NCBI GenBank assembly: GCA_050084515.1
Contig: CM114275.1
Location: 21,762,001-21,826,000, forward strand
Direction of reading: 5' to 3'
DNA from: Blasia pusilla
Lineage: Eukaryota; Marchantiophyta; Marchantiopsida; Blasiales
Length of the DNA: 64,000 nt
Shown: positions 10,940 to 21,904 of the stretch, one piece after another
How the letters are laid out: each line of letters opens with the position of its first letter
How positions within the stretch are numbered: position 1 is the first letter of the stretch
Notes under the pieces: model-generated
The model's database searches: none
What the model was told of the DNA's origin: nothing
What the model saw: only the letters and a program-made list of their open reading frames with translations
Program-made: the position numbers and the translations under genes

Positions 10940-11930
10940 GGAGGATGTTAGGTTGTTAGATCTCTTTGGAGGGATTAGCACCGGATTGGCTGCGGTATTG
11001 TAGGCAGGTATACGGGTCCATCAGTACCTTTATGTGGAGAGAGATGAGACCACGCGGCGAATATCATTACGTCACGTGGCGAGATTGGTCCAGAGGTATT
11101 TTGAGTTGTTGTTGGTATCTACAGTATGGGGATATCAGCATACACTACCCGCCGACATCTCTTTGGGGCGCAAGATCTGGATAGAGTTTGGACCATTCAT
11201 TCAGTGATTGCTGGATGGCCATGGCTAGGTCATTCATTAGTTGGCCAAGGGTTTGGATTGCAGGATCCGAGGTCAGGGATGTTTTGGGAGATGTTGTGAG
11301 TAGTACGACACTTGCAAGAGCATCAGACATGTTCTCCGGAGTACATTTTGGAGAATATGTTGTTGTTGGGAGACACTCATGCACGTGTGATGACGATTGT
11401 GCATTAGCTGAGGTCTTGGTTGGGACCTGCTGTGTTGTTAGATGCAACGAGAGTTGGATCACATGCCCATCGTCCACGATTGTGGTGGACGAACGTGATA
11501 CCATCAGAGGTACGCAGTCGAGCATACGATGGAGTCCAGAAAGCACCACATCTCACAGTGGATGCTATTTTGGGCTCAGGTCATTGATCTCAGGTGGTGA
11601 CGCGAGATGATAGACCACCGTTGACGATGGCCAATAGGGTGGGGGAGTTTAGGGCAACCTTACCTACGTTGGTGAGCTTCCCACTATCCCATGCCTTTTG
11701 TCAGGGAGGGCCAGGCATGATTTGGGATGAAATGACATGAGTATTGGAGGAGCCTACAGCAGATGAGCGCGAGCGCGCCATGGGGTTCGCTACGGGTACT
11801 ACGGCGGTCCCAGGTATGATTGAGTGATCCCGAAGACAAGTGTTGGGGCAGGCGATGGACCTCAAGTGTCTCACATGGATAGTCAGCCTAGGTATGGCTG
11901 AGTAGAGACGGATGCGAGTGTCATCCATGC
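10940..11930 (+). pseudogene. Copy B DNMT3-like C5 cytosine methyltransferase remnant
   Basis: C5 DNA methyltransferases transfer a methyl group from S-adenosylmethionine to cytosine. Motif I is intact (VRLLDLFGGISTG, from about 10948), then a stop at 11001. Motif IV near 11215-11240 reads GWPWLGHS where copy E has WPCQGQS, so the catalytic cysteine is lost. Motif VI persists as YILEN near 11340. Motif VIII is seen as LLDATRVGSHAHRPRLWW (about 11430-11480). Motif X appears as RRQVLGQAMDLKCLTWIVSL (11830-11890), followed by TAG at 11903. The order I-IV-VI-VIII-X with almost no target-recognition insert, plus the H-R-P/A-R-aromatic-W signature of motif VIII, matches the DNMT3 type rather than DNMT1 or bacterial Dcm. 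Confidence 0.82.
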
Positions 11931-11932
11931 CG

Positions 11933-12242
11933 TGTGGAAAAACTACTAAAGAAGCATAACCGGTGGGAAACGGCTCTCACACTCTCACACCACCATGAAG
12001 AACAAAATTTGCAATGAGAGAATGAGTGGAGGCTGGTACCCTACTCAATTATATAGGGTATGTACAAGCAACCCTAACCCTAACCTTAACCATAGTCTTG
12101 AGTTAGACTAATTGTGATTAACTAATCCTAGTTACGATAATCGCGCTTAATTGACTAACCAAGATTAAGCTTTCCCACTTCGTGTGAGTACCAAATATAA
12201 CAGTTCAGGTGTCTCATGAGCTTGAATGTTACTCGATCTTCA
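11933..12242 (-). repeat. Ty1/copia LTR (3' LTR, ~310 bp)
   Basis: Read on the minus strand, a polypurine tract (GAGCTTGAGGGGGAGTAT, about 12243-12260) is followed directly by TGAAGATCGAGTAAC..., ending ...AGTTTTTCCACA at 11933. The ends are thus TG...CA. A TATA-like CCCTATATAATTG lies near 12045-12060. The tract and LTR lie just downstream of the copia RNase H frame, as expected for a 3' LTR. Its left end abuts the truncated end of copy B. Confidence 0.75.
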
Positions 12243-12768
12243 ATACTCCCCCTCAAGCTCATATCAATATCTCTAACGTCTAAATCATTTCTAAACATCT
12301 CAAACTTATCTCTCGACAATGCTTTTGTAAAGATATCAGCAATTTGCTGATCTGTACATATATACACAAGATCAAATTCTCCTCCAAGCACTTTCTCTCT
12401 GATAAAATGATAGTGCATCTCAACATGCTTTGTACCACCATGAAACATAGGGTTATTAGCAAGCTTGATGCTACTAATATTGTCTGCATATATTACACTT
12501 GGTCCTAAGTTACTAACACCAATCTCAACAAGTAATCGATGAAGCCACACCGCCTCACATGCTGCATTGGTTGCTCCTTTGTACTAAGCCTCTGTTGAAG
12601 ATAAAGCAATTGTAGGTTGCTTCTTTGAAGCCCAACTTATAGCTGCGCTCCCCAAAGTAAATGAATAACCAGATGTGGAGTGTCGATCAGACACGCTTCC
12701 TGCCTAATCACCATCTGTGAATCCTTGTAATTCAAAACTCGAAGAAGGTTCAAATTGAAGCCCGAACG
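12155..12768 (-). pseudogene. Ty1/copia RNase H domain fragment
   Basis: The minus-strand frame contains the hallmark end of a copia polyprotein: VIYADNISSIKLANNPMFHG, TKHVEMHYHFIREKV and QQIADIFTKALSRDKFE. Upstream, in the same sense, lies GFTDGD[17 protein letters not shown] and [17 protein letters not shown], also classical. Two in-frame stops interrupt it (within the D-x-AG motif and at the STEA-E codon). RNase H normally removes element RNA during reverse transcription. Only this C-terminal piece survives; at 12768 it is cut by the chromovirus LTR. Confidence 0.88.
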
Positions 12769-13797
12769 TGTCGTGCGCCTACTCTCCTTGAACGTTAATC
12801 TTGTTTGTTGCAGAAGCGTGCGTTCAGTAGGTCACGCTCTCAACGCTGATCTGCATCCAAACACGCACTTCGGTTAGTCGGGTCTTGGATCAATCAGCGG
12901 GATTACTTTCCGAGTTCTCGTCTCGGACTCTCTCTTCAAGCTCAACCTTCCTAGTTTCGCGGTTTCCAACACGGGCAAGTCTCGAAAGACTTGGGACAGA
13001 CTTTCTGGTCGGTTCAGGAACCTGAAACGGCGTTTCGCGCCTAGCGGTTCCAACTGTCCGATGAACATCCAATGAGTTCCTCACCAAGACTCGCACGAAG
13101 TGAATCTCGGGTTGGAATCCAAGTGTGGCGTACAAAGTCCACTCCCTTGGATCAGGTTTGGGTTTCGGGTTTCCGCGCCAAACTCCCGTTTCATCCGTGC
13201 CTCAAACGCCGTTTGGCGCCCAAAGTGGGGTTTCGTTTCCCGAGACATCTCAGAGAAGGTACTCCCCTTACTAGTACTTCTGGGGATCTCCGGGGCCCCC
13301 TACATTTAGGGAAAGACACCCGGGCCCCTCCAATTGGCCCTCAACCCGATTGCTCTCTGAATCGTTTTCGGCCAATATCTCAGTCTGTACTTATGCGTTT
13401 GCTGAGATCTTTGGTGCGTTGGAAGCATCTTAAGATCAGCTTTCCAACGCGCCCTTATTTGTCCCGAACGCATCTTGGAGCTCAACGTTATGGTCCTAAA
13501 CACAGTCAGATTCTCCCAAACGCTAGCCGTGTTCCAAACTGGTTCTCACCTCTTTGGCAACCAACCTCCAAGACTCAACTCATCTCAAGTCTCGGCTTGC
13601 GTTTGGTCTAGGTTTCCTGGTCGCGACCACTAACGCATGAAACGCACAACTCTGTTCCGCGTTTCGTCTCTTAGACTTTTCCAAGAGACTCTTCCAAACG
13701 CCTCTCCAAAGCGCAAACCTCGCGGCATGAGTTCCTTTGAGTTCTGATGTTTCGCTTGGCGCGTATTTGGTGTTGTTTGGTTATGAGGGTCGCGACA
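12769..13797 (-). repeat. Chromovirus 3' LTR (1029 bp)
   Basis: Read on the minus strand the LTR starts TGTCGCGACCCTCAT at 13797 and ends GGCGCACGACA at 12769. A polypurine tract sits immediately upstream, and the integrase-chromodomain frame lies further upstream in the same sense. A second copy on the plus strand (23943-24923) confirms both ends. The LTR interrupts the copia RNase H fragment at 12768. Confidence 0.85.
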
Positions 13798-13816
13798 CTC
13801 ACCCCTCCTTAGAAGG
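13798..13816 (-). other. Polypurine tract of the chromovirus
   Basis: The minus strand reads CCTTCTAAGGAGGGGTGAG directly before the TG of the LTR. Its position and purine content fit the primer site for plus-strand DNA synthesis. Confidence 0.7.
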
Positions 13817-14481
13817 TTGATGTCCTCATCAACGCAAACCTTATTGATGTTAAGTTCTGGGAAGCCGACCCCTTAACACAGAATCGCGTTCTGGTAGCTA
13901 ACCCGCAATTCCTCTTTTTGGCTTAAGTCTTAGGTTTGTCGCTTGCATCACTTAGACTTCTTAGCTTCTGCTTTCTGATGAGCCCAGACTAGTTCGGCCG
14001 AACTAATCTAACTATCAAAATAAGCTCACTAAGTCTGCAACCTAACACTTCACTCACTATTTGTAAACAACCGCCTGTCTACCTAGCCAACTCGTACTAC
14101 TTTTGGGTCACCTGTATTCCACCTAGGCGCGTCACTAAGTTCAGTCATGAAACATGAATGAGATCACCACAAACCCCAAGACAGACTCATCTGCCCCTCC
14201 GACGTTAGGGCGAGCCCAAATGCTAGTACTTCAACACTTGGTCCTGATCTAGATGCCTTATCTGAATACAAGCTCTCACCTCAAATACTCATTGTTTGGT
14301 CTCCTTGACTTACATCCTAAGCATATGAAGAACTACTCATTGCCTTGCACAACCAAACTCAAAATTACAATACAAGCATCGAATCTCCAAATCCATGTCT
14401 TCTTTATTGCAACAACTAAACCTTTCTAGTTGCAACGGGTTATCGGCCCAAGCTTTCCGGTCACAAGTTATGTCCATTGCT
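13817..14481 (-). other. Chromovirus 3' untranslated region
   Basis: These 665 bp lie between the chromodomain stop and the polypurine tract. I see no domain-bearing frame; the small frame at 14337-14549 is a shadow of the chromodomain region. It is consistent with an element 3' UTR. Confidence 0.5.
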
Positions 14482-15725
14482 TCACCATGTACTAACGCAT
14501 GTGCCTTTTTTTTGCATCCATCTGAAGTCACGCAATGCTTCTTGCGCATGTTCTAGATCCGCCTCCGCAATCCAAGTCGCCTCTTTCACATGATAGCCTT
14601 TCCACTTGACCAAGTACTCGTACTTGGTGGCCCTACGTCTGGAACGTAGAATTGTCTCAACCTCGAACTCTGGTTCCTCATTTTTGATGACCGGTTGTGG
14701 TCTCAACATCCTCTTTCGTTCCGGACGCACATTGTCTTGAAGATACTTCTTCAATAATGACCCATGGAAAGTCGGGTGAATTTTGAACTCGTTTGGCAGC
14801 TCCAACGTGTACACATCCTCAAACGGCTTTGCCTTGATCACATACTGGTCCAAAGATACTTGGTCGACAATTTCGCGGACAATTCCTTCGGAAGAGTGAG
14901 ATTCTTAACACTCAACCACACTTGTTCTCCAACTTGGAAACTCACTTGGCGCCGACTTTTGTTAGCATGCTTTACGTACCTTAGTTGAGCCTTGGCGAGA
15001 CTTTCTCTCGCTCGCTCTTGTCGTTCCTGCATTTCCACTAACAAACATTCCGCCGTTGCTTGACGAGTGTGTGTCGATGTATTGCCCTTCGAAAGAGCTA
15101 AGTCAAGAGGCCCTTCTGGTTCTCTTTGATACGCCAGAAGAAACGGAGATTCTCCGGTTGTAGAATGCTTAGTCGAGTTGTAACAATACTCAGCCATACT
15201 TAACCACTTGGCCCAATCTCTTTGGTCCGCACTCACGTAATTCCGTAAGTATTGGTTTACGACCGAGTTTACTTTTTCCGTTTGCTCATCCGTTTGAGGA
15301 TGGAAGGGCGTACTAAAGCTAAGTTTGGTCCGGAACCTCATGAATAGATGTTTCCAAAAGGCACTGGTAAACTTCGGGTCCCGATCGGACACAATGCTCC
15401 TAGGCAATCCGTGCGCACGCCACCAACCATCCAGGAATAGTCGGGAAGTTGTGTAGGCCGTCGAAGACTCTCTCGTCGGCACAAACCTCCCCAACTTGCT
15501 AAACCGATCAACTATCACAAGTATAGCGTTGTATCCCTCAAATTCTGGAAGACTCGTAATGAAATCCATGCTAATGCTTTGCAAGGGTCCCTCCGGGATT
15601 GGCAAAGGATGAAGTAAACCTTGTTTCTTCGCATAAGACACGCGGTTCGCCTGGCAAGTCACGCATGTTTTCACATATTGAGCAACATCTTCCTTCATGT
15701 TGGGCCAGAATTCACAAATCAAGAA
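14482..15725 (-). pseudogene. Chromovirus integrase with C-terminal chromodomain
   Basis: The DDE integrase inserts element DNA. The core (15743-14838) shows the catalytic residues in order: first Asp in ISMDFITSLPEF, second Asp in SIVSDRDPKFTSAFW, Glu in HPQTDEQTEKVNSVV. The usual DGQTE is DEQTE here. A frameshift near 14848 separates it from the C-terminal part (14853-14482), where FEDVYTLELP and HPTFHGSLL lead into a chromodomain. The latter has FEVETILRSRRR, YEYLVKWKGYHVKEATWI and an acidic helix. Chromodomains bind methylated histone H3 and steer integration to heterochromatin. The integrase HHCC zinc finger and all upstream pol are absent, so the copy is dead. Confidence 0.9.
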
Positions 15726-17030
15726 GGAAGGACTTGGTGACAAACTATCACACTATCATGATGGGTAGTATTTTTGCCAAGCTGTTTGGGAAATTGGTGG
15801 AGTCAATGTGCGCATGGACAGAGTCTTTCCAAAAGAGAGCACGAGTCCAAGCTGGTTTTTGCCCAACTTTACAACACCATTGACCATATCTTGACCTTAC
15901 GTGTTTTATGGGAGAAATCTAAGGGCGATGGGAAAACTTTGTTTTGCGTTTTCATTGATTTCAAGAAAGCTTTTCATATAGTACCTCGTAAGCTATTATG
16001 GGATAAGTTGCAAGCCATTGGGATACCACAAAATCTCCTAGCTGCCGTGGCCACGTTGTACCATTACGTTTGGGCCAAGATCAAAGATTCACAAACTCAA
16101 GAGATCTTGAGTACTATTAGAATCATTCAAGGTTGCCCTCTCTCCCCTATTCTCTTTGGAGTTTTCATAGATGATATCGAAAAGTGGTTGGAGGAATGTG
16201 AGAGTGAAGGTGTAAAGCTTAAAGGCTTTGTCATCAAAGCTTTATTATATGCAGATAATATCATATTACTAGCACGTGATGACATTAGTTTACAAAAACA
16301 CCTCGACACTTTGGCAAGTTTTTGTACTCGGAATCAAATGGAGCTTAATCTTGAGAAGTTTAAAGTCATTACAGTGGGTATTAGATCCAAGTTCTTGTTG
16401 TTTTACAAAGGTCTACAATTAGAACAAATGAAGAGTTACAAATATCTAGGCATTGATTTCTCTCATGATTATAGTTAGGCACTTTGCGTGCAAAAGAGAG
16501 TAGAAGTTGCTACAAAGCTCTATATTTATTTTTAGATCGTTGTAGAAAAGCTCATCTTGTATCGTGGGGCCTTAGGAAGTTCTTATTTAGGAGCTTAGTG
16601 ATGCATGTGGTCTTATATAGGACCCAAGTTTGGCCCCTAGTTGTAAGAAGACACGTTGGGAGGGCATGGAGAAGGTGCAAAAGATTTTTCTACAAGAAGA
16701 ATTGGATGTAAGAAACCGAAATCCTTATGCCTTCTTCTTCAAAACATGTTGTCTTCCTCTAGAAGCTGAAGCTCTCTACTTGAACATCACTTATATCGCA
16801 AGGGTGAGATATCTTAATGTTTCTCATCTCCCTCATCAAGCTTTACAAGCCACACATTCCATTGGGTGGATTGCGGATGTGGTGACTTGGTCCTCAAAGT
16901 GGAATGTGGCAGAACAAGATCGCGACCTGAAATCGATGGCACTCCGCGAGCATCTACAAAAGCAATTTATCAATATTCTTTGGAGTAGCGCGGGCATAAA
17001 TGAAGTATTATCAACTTCATGTTAATCTTA
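15726..17030 (+). pseudogene. LINE (non-LTR) ORF2 reverse transcriptase fragment
   Basis: Non-LTR reverse transcriptase copies LINE RNA at a nicked target. The fragment begins in the palm (NYHTIMMGSIFAKLFGKLVE), shifts frame near 15850, and continues in 15774-16478 with LFCVFIDFKKAFHIVPRKLL, GCPLSPILFGVFID and the catalytic LLYADNIILLA (YADN where YADD is usual). KSYKYLGIDF, typical of the thumb, follows. After a stop at 16476 the C-terminal part continues in other frames (16484-16711, 16630-17025) with IARVRYLN and similar. The endonuclease is missing (5' truncation or break at 15726). The 3' end is cut at about 17030 by the PHD-element fragment, so no poly(A) tail is visible. Confidence 0.85.
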
Positions 17031-17032
17031 TG

Positions 17033-17434
17033 CTTGATTATCGACCTACTATCTTGAGGTTTCATCAAGGAGACTATGTCTACTTGCAGCACACGGCACC
17101 CATGACGTTGGATGTGACTACAGGGCGCACCATCTTGAGAGTGCGTGAGGTTTTGCCATCCGGTGTTCTCTTATTGGAGGGATGCAATGGTATGGTTTGG
17201 AAGGACCATGTGCGTAACTTTACGCCATGTCATCTTCCGAACATTGATGGTACAGTTGATCCGAGCTTACCAATAGTTTCTGCAGGTTTGCGGTGTATGT
17301 TGTGTGGTTCCGCCCATGATGCAGCCACTATGCTAGTTTGTGATGGCTGTTCGAGAGGATGGAATATGGCATGTTTGAGGCCACCTCCCACTAGGGTTCC
17401 TCAGGGACGATGGATGTGTCCCAAATGTACATAG
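17033..17434 (+). pseudogene. Fragment E': integrase C-terminus with PHD finger
   Basis: This open stretch is a 3' fragment of the MTase/PHD family. It starts in the integrase C-terminal SH3-like part (FHQGDYVYLQHTAPMTLDV, then ILRVREVLPSGVLLLEG and GMVWKDHVRN). It ends in a zinc finger: CMLC, then CDGC, then GWNMAC, then WMCPKC. The spacing is that of a PHD finger (Cys4-His-Cys3), a reader of the histone H3 tail. The expected histidine is Asn, because copies C and D have GWHMSC at this place. This is the only copy in the window in which the PHD frame is uninterrupted to its stop (17432-17434). The 5' side is cut by the LINE at about 17030. Confidence 0.82.
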
Positions 17435-17593
17435 AGTAGGTAGTTTTACATTCTGACTTATGTCTGTGACATGGATGACAAGAAGGCGACTAAAAATGGG
17501 GCCATATGAGCGTCCAAGAGATGTATGTCATGGTAGGTAGGGATAGATGGCTATCTGGAGTTAGAGGGACCTAACCACTAGATAAGGGGGCGA

Positions 17594-17720
17594 TTGGAGA
17601 TAGTTTGGTACTTCTTGTCTCGTTGTTTGGATGCCATGAGTTAGCATGGGATCGTGCGTGTTTTTGTGTGTGTTTGGTGACAACGATGTATATTGTGTGG
17701 CGATGTGTATGCGCACGATA
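17594..17720 (+). repeat. Fragment E' block B1, with polypurine-like tract
   Basis: GATAAGGGGGCGA (17581-17593) precedes TTGGAGATAGTTTGGTACTT..., which ends ...GCGCACGATA at 17720. The same 127-bp block occurs at 28182-28308 and, as a terminal copy, at 28830-28956. It is followed by AC and block A. The G-rich tract directly before it looks like a polypurine tract. Confidence 0.8.
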
Positions 17721-17722
17721 AC

Positions 17723-18239
17723 TGTCACGTCTTTTAGGATAGATCGGTGAGATCTAGTAGAGCGCCTTCGTGAGTAGTGGAGGACATGCTCAGTAGGTTG
17801 AGGATGACCTACTGAGGCCCGGGAAACTTGTGAGAGCAGGTTTCCCCTTCATTTTGGCTCATTTGGAGCCATATTGAGGAACTTACTAGTTTAGGTAAGT
17901 AACATTTTGAGTATATGATTGCCTTTTTATTTTTGGTAAGTGGCCCTTGACCTCCTACATCATGTGAAGAGCCAAGGAGGTGACTTGGGAGCATAGGTTA
18001 CTATGGAGAGAGCTTGGGAGAGGGGAAGGGTATACCTCAAGGAGAGAGAGAGCTTGAGAGCTCATCCTCTCTTTGTTGAACTTCTTGGCATGAGACGGCG
18101 GAGCTATGGTCCTACTTGCTTTGTGTGTGTAACCCAAGCCTCTCATTACCAGAGTGGGGTAGGTTTGGCATTAAGAGAGACATGTGAGAGTGCACACATA
18201 TGAGAACTATGGTGTTGTGAGAGAGATTGGTCTTATTTT
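17723..18239 (+). repeat. Copy E left repeat (block A1)
   Basis: The block starts TGTCACGTCTTTTAGG and is nearly identical to 28311-28829. It passes into the leader at 18240 (ACAAAGAGAGAATG) rather than into block B. Unlike the left repeats of B, D and the 55567 derivative, it is preceded by B1 of fragment E', so E' and E share it head-to-tail. The similarity of E' and E extends through the PHD coding region upstream. Confidence 0.8.
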
Positions 18240-19851
18240 ACAAAGAGAGAATGAATGAATGAGAGAGATTCATCGGGGAGCTCGCAGGTCACTCGCTGGT
18301 TTTGTAGGTTGGGGATCGTTTCCTCCATTCAGTGGTTCATGGGAGTGCTCACCGGAGCAAGAGCCGCTTACTTGTGATGTTTTCTTTGCCGATTTTTTGT
18401 GTGGAAGAGTGGCGCGCGGAAGTGCAGCCCAATTTTGGACAAGGATTGAATATGGGGGCAAGTTGCCCTATACCGGTGCTCTTGAGAGTACCATGTAGCT
18501 TGATTGTTTTTATTTTCATATGTTTTACATTTTCATTGGGATAAATCAGCGCGGAAGCGCTGCCAAATTTTGTGGAGGAGAAAGAGACATTGGGATTTAC
18601 GACAATCCCCGTCAATTTTTACTTGAATGTCCAATTTAAAATATTTTTTGACGCTGTTGTAGATCATAAAGTTTTGCACGTTGTGCAATAGACATTGCGC
18701 AATTTGGAGTTGTGAGCAAAGAGTTATGGTCAATCTTGCAAAGCTTCCATTGCTAGGCGATTCTTAGGGTTAAATTGTTCAAGCCCTAAACCAGCCGCCA
18801 CACGGGCGGTGGCCGTCGCCGTCATAGTCATCATCAATAGTCCGCCATTGACAGTCAACCTTCACCGTCAACGGTCCACTGTCCATCGTCCACCGTCTGG
18901 CCACTGCCGCCGGCTAGCGCTACTCAGAGCAGCGTTTGTCCGTTGTCCACCCTTTGCATGGTTGCCATTGCCGCCATTACGGGTCCTCCATGACCATCGT
19001 TGATTCTCTGACTTGCGCCGCCACCATGTACTTTGGTTTGGCCGCCACTATCATCATAGTTTTGTCATCAACCAATGATGGCAGGTGACCTCGGGTTATG
19101 GTGTTTGAGTTTTCATTTCATGCTGTTATGTTGTAATTGGTAGCCGCTCGACGATGATCGAGTATCGTGATGTGACGCCCGTAGCCGCAACGCACCGCCG
19201 ATTGCTATGCCATGCCGCTCATGGCCGCACCGCACCATCTTGATCGTGGAGCCGCTCCTTCACTAAGGAGCAGAGCGTGTGAATTGATGATTGTGGAGGG
19301 TATGCCGCCGAGTGTAGCATCCCATTCCCGAGTGTTCGTGCCGTTTGTAGCCGTTCCGTGCCGCCAGTGCCGCACCGGACCGTTGGACCTGCACCGCACA
19401 TTAAGGAGGTTTGAGCAGCGTTAGTACAAGAGGAGTACGACTTGCTGATTGGAGGAGTTGTCTTCACGACCAAGTTGGGGTTGAGATTTGCAGTTTTCGA
19501 GAAGCGACATCGACATTATTGTTAGGTTACCCATTCTAGTCTCTTATCCTGCACGTGTGAGGTATTTTTGGATATTGGGAAGTTATTTGGGATATTGGGT
19601 TTCGTGTTGATGCTAGGAGCATCGATGATGTATGGGTTTAGGGGACATAGACCTATGTGGGATGTCCAGAGTTGAGGATGGTTTGTCGATGAGACGATAG
19701 ATGGATTGATTTGCCGCATCACGCTGCTTGTTGCCGCACACCACACGTCTCAATGAGAGAGTGTAGATTGAGTGTCGCATGTTTAGTTTCAGTGATTGAG
19801 GGATTATTCGCAGATTGAGAGTGATCGTATGAGAGGGGCACGAGGGCCATC
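18240..19851 (+). other. Copy E 5' leader, 1.6 kb non-coding
   Basis: The leader lies between block A1 and the Gag ATG. It holds a purine-rich GAGAGA stretch at its start, a CCGCC/CCGTC-rich low-complexity stretch (18790-19020) and no coding domain. The open frames of 60-88 codons on both strands overlap each other and lack motifs. I found no convincing tRNA-complementary primer-binding site just after block A. Copy D has a shorter leader of about 860 bp. Confidence 0.6.
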
Positions 19852-21900
19852 ATGGCGTCCTTTCATGATTTTGAGAGGCGAGGTAGGGGATCTGAGAGTA
19901 GCTCTGGAGGGTTTACCCGGAGTGGTGCGAGGTTTTGAGGATCTCCACGTGAGAGATCACCTCGATCTCCTTCTGTGTCATCTTCAAATGAGGGGGAGCG
20001 TCTAGAGGAGTGTGTTATTGATCCACCGTACACATTGAGTGGTCCTACTAGTTGGGCGTACGAGATGGACGACCGGGGTAGAGGACCTCGTAGGTTTTTG
20101 GGTGCTGTAGGCACCATAGAGCTACACGACTTTATTGCGGAGTTTAGGAGTTGGTGTGACTCACAACGGGCTAGAAACTCTAGAGAGTTCAACCGGTTTA
20201 CAGCATGGAACGTTATGTTTGAGCATTTAGAGGGGGCGCCCATGGACGATTACCATGAGTTCTCCCACAGATTTGCCCAGGAGATTGAGGCATGGCGACT
20301 CTACTATGACCACACTATGTGTTATGGACGGAGCCGTTCCTAGATGAGGATGAGGAGTCAGGAGAGGCTACTTCCTCTTCCACTAGTGATGTTTTAGGAG
20401 GGGTCACTCGCACTGGAGCAGTTGCACCGTCTAGTCGGGTTCGTCCCCGGTTCGACCCCGTGGTTGTGTTCTTCGCTGAGTTGAGGGCGAGCTACCAAGG
20501 GGTATGGACAGAGAAGTTGCGAAGCATCCACAACTTTTAGAGGCCCCCAAGTGAGAGTTTGCGTGAGGCTTACACTCGCTTGCACATGTTGATCAACGTC
20601 ACTCAAGGGGTGACAGAGGCTCAGGATATCCAATCATGGTACGCGATGCTGGACCGGACCGTGCGGACATGGGTGCGGGAGGGGGTGCTCCTTATGAACA
20701 CCTCCCCTTTGTTGAGAGATGTTTTTTAGGACCGCCGAGAATATTGAGCGGAGAAGAGCGTAGCCACCATGGGTCCTGGGCGAGAGCAGTCACCAGCTCA
20801 GGGAGGATACTTGGAAGCCGTGCCACAGAGACCTACGCCTTTATATGCGGCTCAGCGGCAACCGCTTATGATTACTTGTTGGTCATGTGGTGGAGCCCAT
20901 CATTAGCGCGATTGCATTTGTCAGGGTCATGGATCTGTGCCTTAGCATGGAGGAGGAGATGGTGCTGCACCAAGAGGTTATTAGTGTGACTATTGTCAGA
21001 GCTATGGTCATACACGAGTCAGATGTTTCAATTTACACCCTGAGTTACGTCCGGACTGAGGACCAGAGAGGGCACCTGAGCGAGTAGCCGGTTCGGGTGG
21101 GCCTAGAGATCATGCATCATGTGGTCCCGTTGGGGGACGAGGAGTTGGAGTTGCTCAACAGGGTGGTGGAGCTGCCCGTGGAGGAGGAAGAGTCCCACCA
21201 CCTAGACGCGTCAAGGGAGACACCGGGCATGAGGCTGGGATGGCTACTCAGATATAGCAGCTACAGGAGCAGATTGCCGTTATGGCATTGAGGTTACCCG
21301 ATGCCGGATCCGTGGCATCAACATCATATGGAGCATCCAGAGCTATGGAGGATCCTGATTGGATGTGCGGGGTTGCCCAGATGGAGGCCGCCGTAGTTGT
21401 GACGCGTGGAGCAGCTGCATAGTTGGATCCACAATGAGGGGAAGCCAGGAAACAGACTAGGCTTCCTCTGTCTTTCACGTTGTCCGAGGCGATGAGGACC
21501 CCATTGATGGGTCCTGATTAGAGTTCCTGGAGAGTTGGTGATGTTGTTGGTATGCAGGCACAGAGGGCGATGGGAGAAGCGAGTACGACGACTCCGATTG
21601 CTGATGCTCAGGAGGGACATGTGTTGAGCACATTGTTGGAGGTAGCTACCGTTGTGTACCGCTCCTTTATTTTTTTCTTCCGATGTTATGATGTTAGGAG
21701 GTATGCTCGCCCAGGTTTTTCGGCTGGCCGCTACGCTATGTGAGTGTGCAGTTGGAGTTCCTGCGTCACGTTTAGAGGTGATTGTAGAGGAGGTGATGGA
21801 CCTGCCCTTGGAGCGGATGCTCGGGCCGTCCACGTCAAATTCATGGCAAGCTACGGCTGCTAGGATGGCGGAGATGCCCACTAGACCCGCAATAGAGCAT
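19852..21900 (+). pseudogene. Copy E Gag
   Basis: The start is ATG at 19852 (MASFHDFERRGRGSESSSGG), aligned with ATG in copy A and ACG in B, C and D. A TGA interrupts about 28 codons in; then the frame 19975-20343 runs with RRFLGAVGTIELHDFIAEF, WNVMFEHLEGAPMDDYHEF. The capsid-like core continues at 20319-20640 in another frame (FFAELRASYQGV, SLREAYTRLHMLI). Two zinc knuckles follow at 20877-21040: CWSCGGAHH-stop-RDC, and CDYCQSYGHTRVRC after another stop. Both stops (20904, 20982) are TAG where copy B has CAG. The C-terminal part (21652-21954) aligns with the ATLGVGPAEVFRLAATL region of D. Confidence 0.8.
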
Positions 21901-21904
21901 GCCA

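Larger units (their letters stand above)
7590..11932 (+). mobile_element. Copy B: 3'-truncated MTase/PHD Ty3-like element
   Basis: Order: block A1, shortened leader, Gag, two zinc knuckles, protease, linker, methyltransferase. Homology to C and D stops at about 11932, just after the methyltransferase, where a copia LTR begins. Reverse transcriptase, RNase H, integrase, PHD and the right-hand repeats are absent. Stops at 8410, 8437, 11001 and 11903 are TAG where sister copies have CAG. Confidence 0.88.
12769..15725 (-). mobile_element. 5'-truncated Ty3 chromovirus
   Basis: The order on the minus strand is integrase catalytic core, chromodomain, 3' untranslated region, polypurine tract and 3' LTR. 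Everything upstream of the integrase core, including its zinc finger, is missing; the break at about 15725 is shared with the start of a LINE fragment on the opposite strand. This element is unrelated to the MTase/PHD family except as a fellow Ty3 member. Its LTR family also left a solo copy inside copy E. Confidence 0.87.

Noticed and set aside
12066-12092. Telomere-like CCCTAACCCTAACCTTAACC
   Set aside because: Only two clean CCCTAA units inside a copia LTR region; too short for an interstitial telomere and not the plant-type CCCTAAA.
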